Positions 13,845 through 14,283 of a DNA stretch of 14,283 nucleotides are shown one piece after another. Positions within the stretch are counted from its first letter, which is position 1. Each line of letters opens with the position of its first letter. Position numbers and translations under genes: made by a program. The notes under the pieces were generated by a model. That model did no database searches. It saw only the letters and a list, made by a program, of their open reading frames with translations, and was not told the origin of the DNA. This DNA comes from Methanothrix sp. GTDB lineage: Archaea; Halobacteriota; Methanosarcinia; Methanotrichales; Methanotrichaceae. The stretch is from positions 1 to 14,283 of the forward strand of contig JAAZNX010000029.1 of assembly GCA_012798025.1 (NCBI GenBank), in the 5' to 3' direction.

Positions 13845-14283
13845 ATGTTACGATATACAGGGCATCCTCTGGTTGATGTAGGTGCTGCAACTATTCTAGC
13901 ATTTAGCCATAAACGCAAAATAGCTGAATTAACTGATTCTGATCTTGATGAGATGGCTGATTTTATATCAAGAGAGTATGTCATCAATCCACTGAAATCA
14001 TTCTTAACTGTAGCTTTTCCAAATTCGGGTTTTACTCAACCGGCTTTTGAAAAGACTCCTGAAAAAAGACTCGATTATGCCAAACGTGTTACGAGAAGCT
14101 TTTATGAGGCCGATTCTAACAAGAATCGTTGTGTATTTACAAGAGATCCTGCTACAAACACAGCTTTAAGTGATAAAGAAGGATATCCTGCCGGAAGAGC
14201 TTTCCGGCAGCATGTACCTCTGCTATTAGGTGAGAATCAGATTAACTTCTTCCCAAATGGAGACTCCGGACTACCTATCTCTG
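13845..14283 (+). CDS. cas8a1: Cas8a1/Cst1-like type I large subunit (partial, 3' end off the right edge)
   Basis: N-terminal 146 residues of a Cst1 (CXXC-CXXC family) Cas8a1-like protein, the large subunit of type I-A/I-B Cascade that recognises the PAM. It begins MLRYTGHPLVDVGAATILAF, the family N-terminus (yTGhPlvDvG). Later segments CVFTRDPA, GRAFRQHVPLLLGENQINFF and PNGDSGLPIS match the order expected around the first zinc motif. The usual CxxC reads CVFT, so the second Cys is missing. ATG 13845 has AAGGTG (13833-13838) 6 nt upstream; the frame is open back to 13764 and a TTG at 13794 could add 17 residues. Strikingly AT-rich compared with preceding genes. It implies that a type I operon continues to the right. 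Confidence 0.72.
   Translation, partial: MLRYTGHPLVDVGAATILAFSHKRKIAELTDSDLDEMADFISREYVINPLKSFLTVAFPNSGFTQPAFEKTPEKRLDYAKRVTRSFYEADSNKNRCVFTRDPATNTALSDKEGYPAGRAFRQHVPLLLGENQINFFPNGDSGLPIS
14188..14210 (+). repeat. perfect 9-bp inverted repeat within the cas8a1-like gene
   Basis: CTGCCGGAA (14188-14196) and TTCCGGCAG (14202-14210) pair perfectly around a 5-nt loop. It lies in coding sequence (PAGRAFRQ) with no T-run after it, so it is unlikely to be a terminator. Confidence 0.35.

Noticed and set aside
14188..14210. The 9-bp hairpin as a terminator or attenuator
   Set aside because: It lies inside conserved coding sequence and has no following T-run.

Overview
The window is a CRISPR-Cas locus with almost no non-coding space. 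The best reading is a composite of two systems: a six-gene type III-C effector module joined to type I components. The host is probably a methanogenic archaeon. Type III-C (Csx11-type Cas10) is known mainly from methanogens plus a few thermophilic bacteria, and the cas1/cas2/cas3 codon style with strong Shine-Dalgarno sites fits, but no taxonomic marker gene is present, so an anaerobic bacterium cannot be excluded.

Layout. Minus strand, left: cas2 (cut by the left edge) and cas1 (293-1306), the adaptation pair. Plus strand: a decayed toxin-antitoxin pair (DUF433 antitoxin and DUF5615 PIN-like toxin, 1452-2047), each interrupted by one in-frame TAG. A very tight plus-strand operon follows: cas3' helicase (2193-5108), cas3'' HD nuclease (5098-5850), a Cmr1-like RAMP (5852-7066), a Cmr6-like RAMP (7069-8259), the Csx11-type Cas10 (8256-10907), a Cmr4-like Cas7 backbone (10918-11892), a Cmr5-like Cas11 small subunit (11889-12269) and a Cas5/Cmr3-like RAMP (12273-13145). 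All seven junctions are overlaps of 4-11 nt or gaps of 1-10 nt. Then come a minimal nucleotidyltransferase with a probable frameshift (13168-13770) and the 5' part of an AT-rich cas8a1/cst1-like gene (from 13845 through the right edge).

How it should work. Cas1-Cas2 would acquire spacers. The III-C complex (Cas10, Cas5, Cas7-family subunits, Cas11) would bind target RNA. Cas7 keeps the Asp expected for backbone RNA cleavage, and Cas10 keeps an HD motif for possible DNase activity. Its cyclase motif is lost (SPDR where GGDD is expected), so cyclic oligoadenylate signalling is not expected, and no CARF effector is visible here. Cas3' and Cas3'' are the DNA-shredding arm of type I systems. Here they lie directly upstream of, and apparently co-transcribed with, the III-C genes, while a type I large subunit (Cas8a1-like) begins on the other side. 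This suggests a III-C cassette inserted into a type I operon, or a working hybrid that uses Cas3 with a signalling-dead type III complex.

No CRISPR array, cas6, tRNA or rRNA is visible. No gene-free stretch exceeds 300 bases. The longest (1307-1451 and 2048-2192) are each about 145 bases and hold only weak promoter-like sequence. Base composition changes sharply at several points (near 5852, inside cas10 near 9350-9420, and near 13770), consistent with mosaic assembly.
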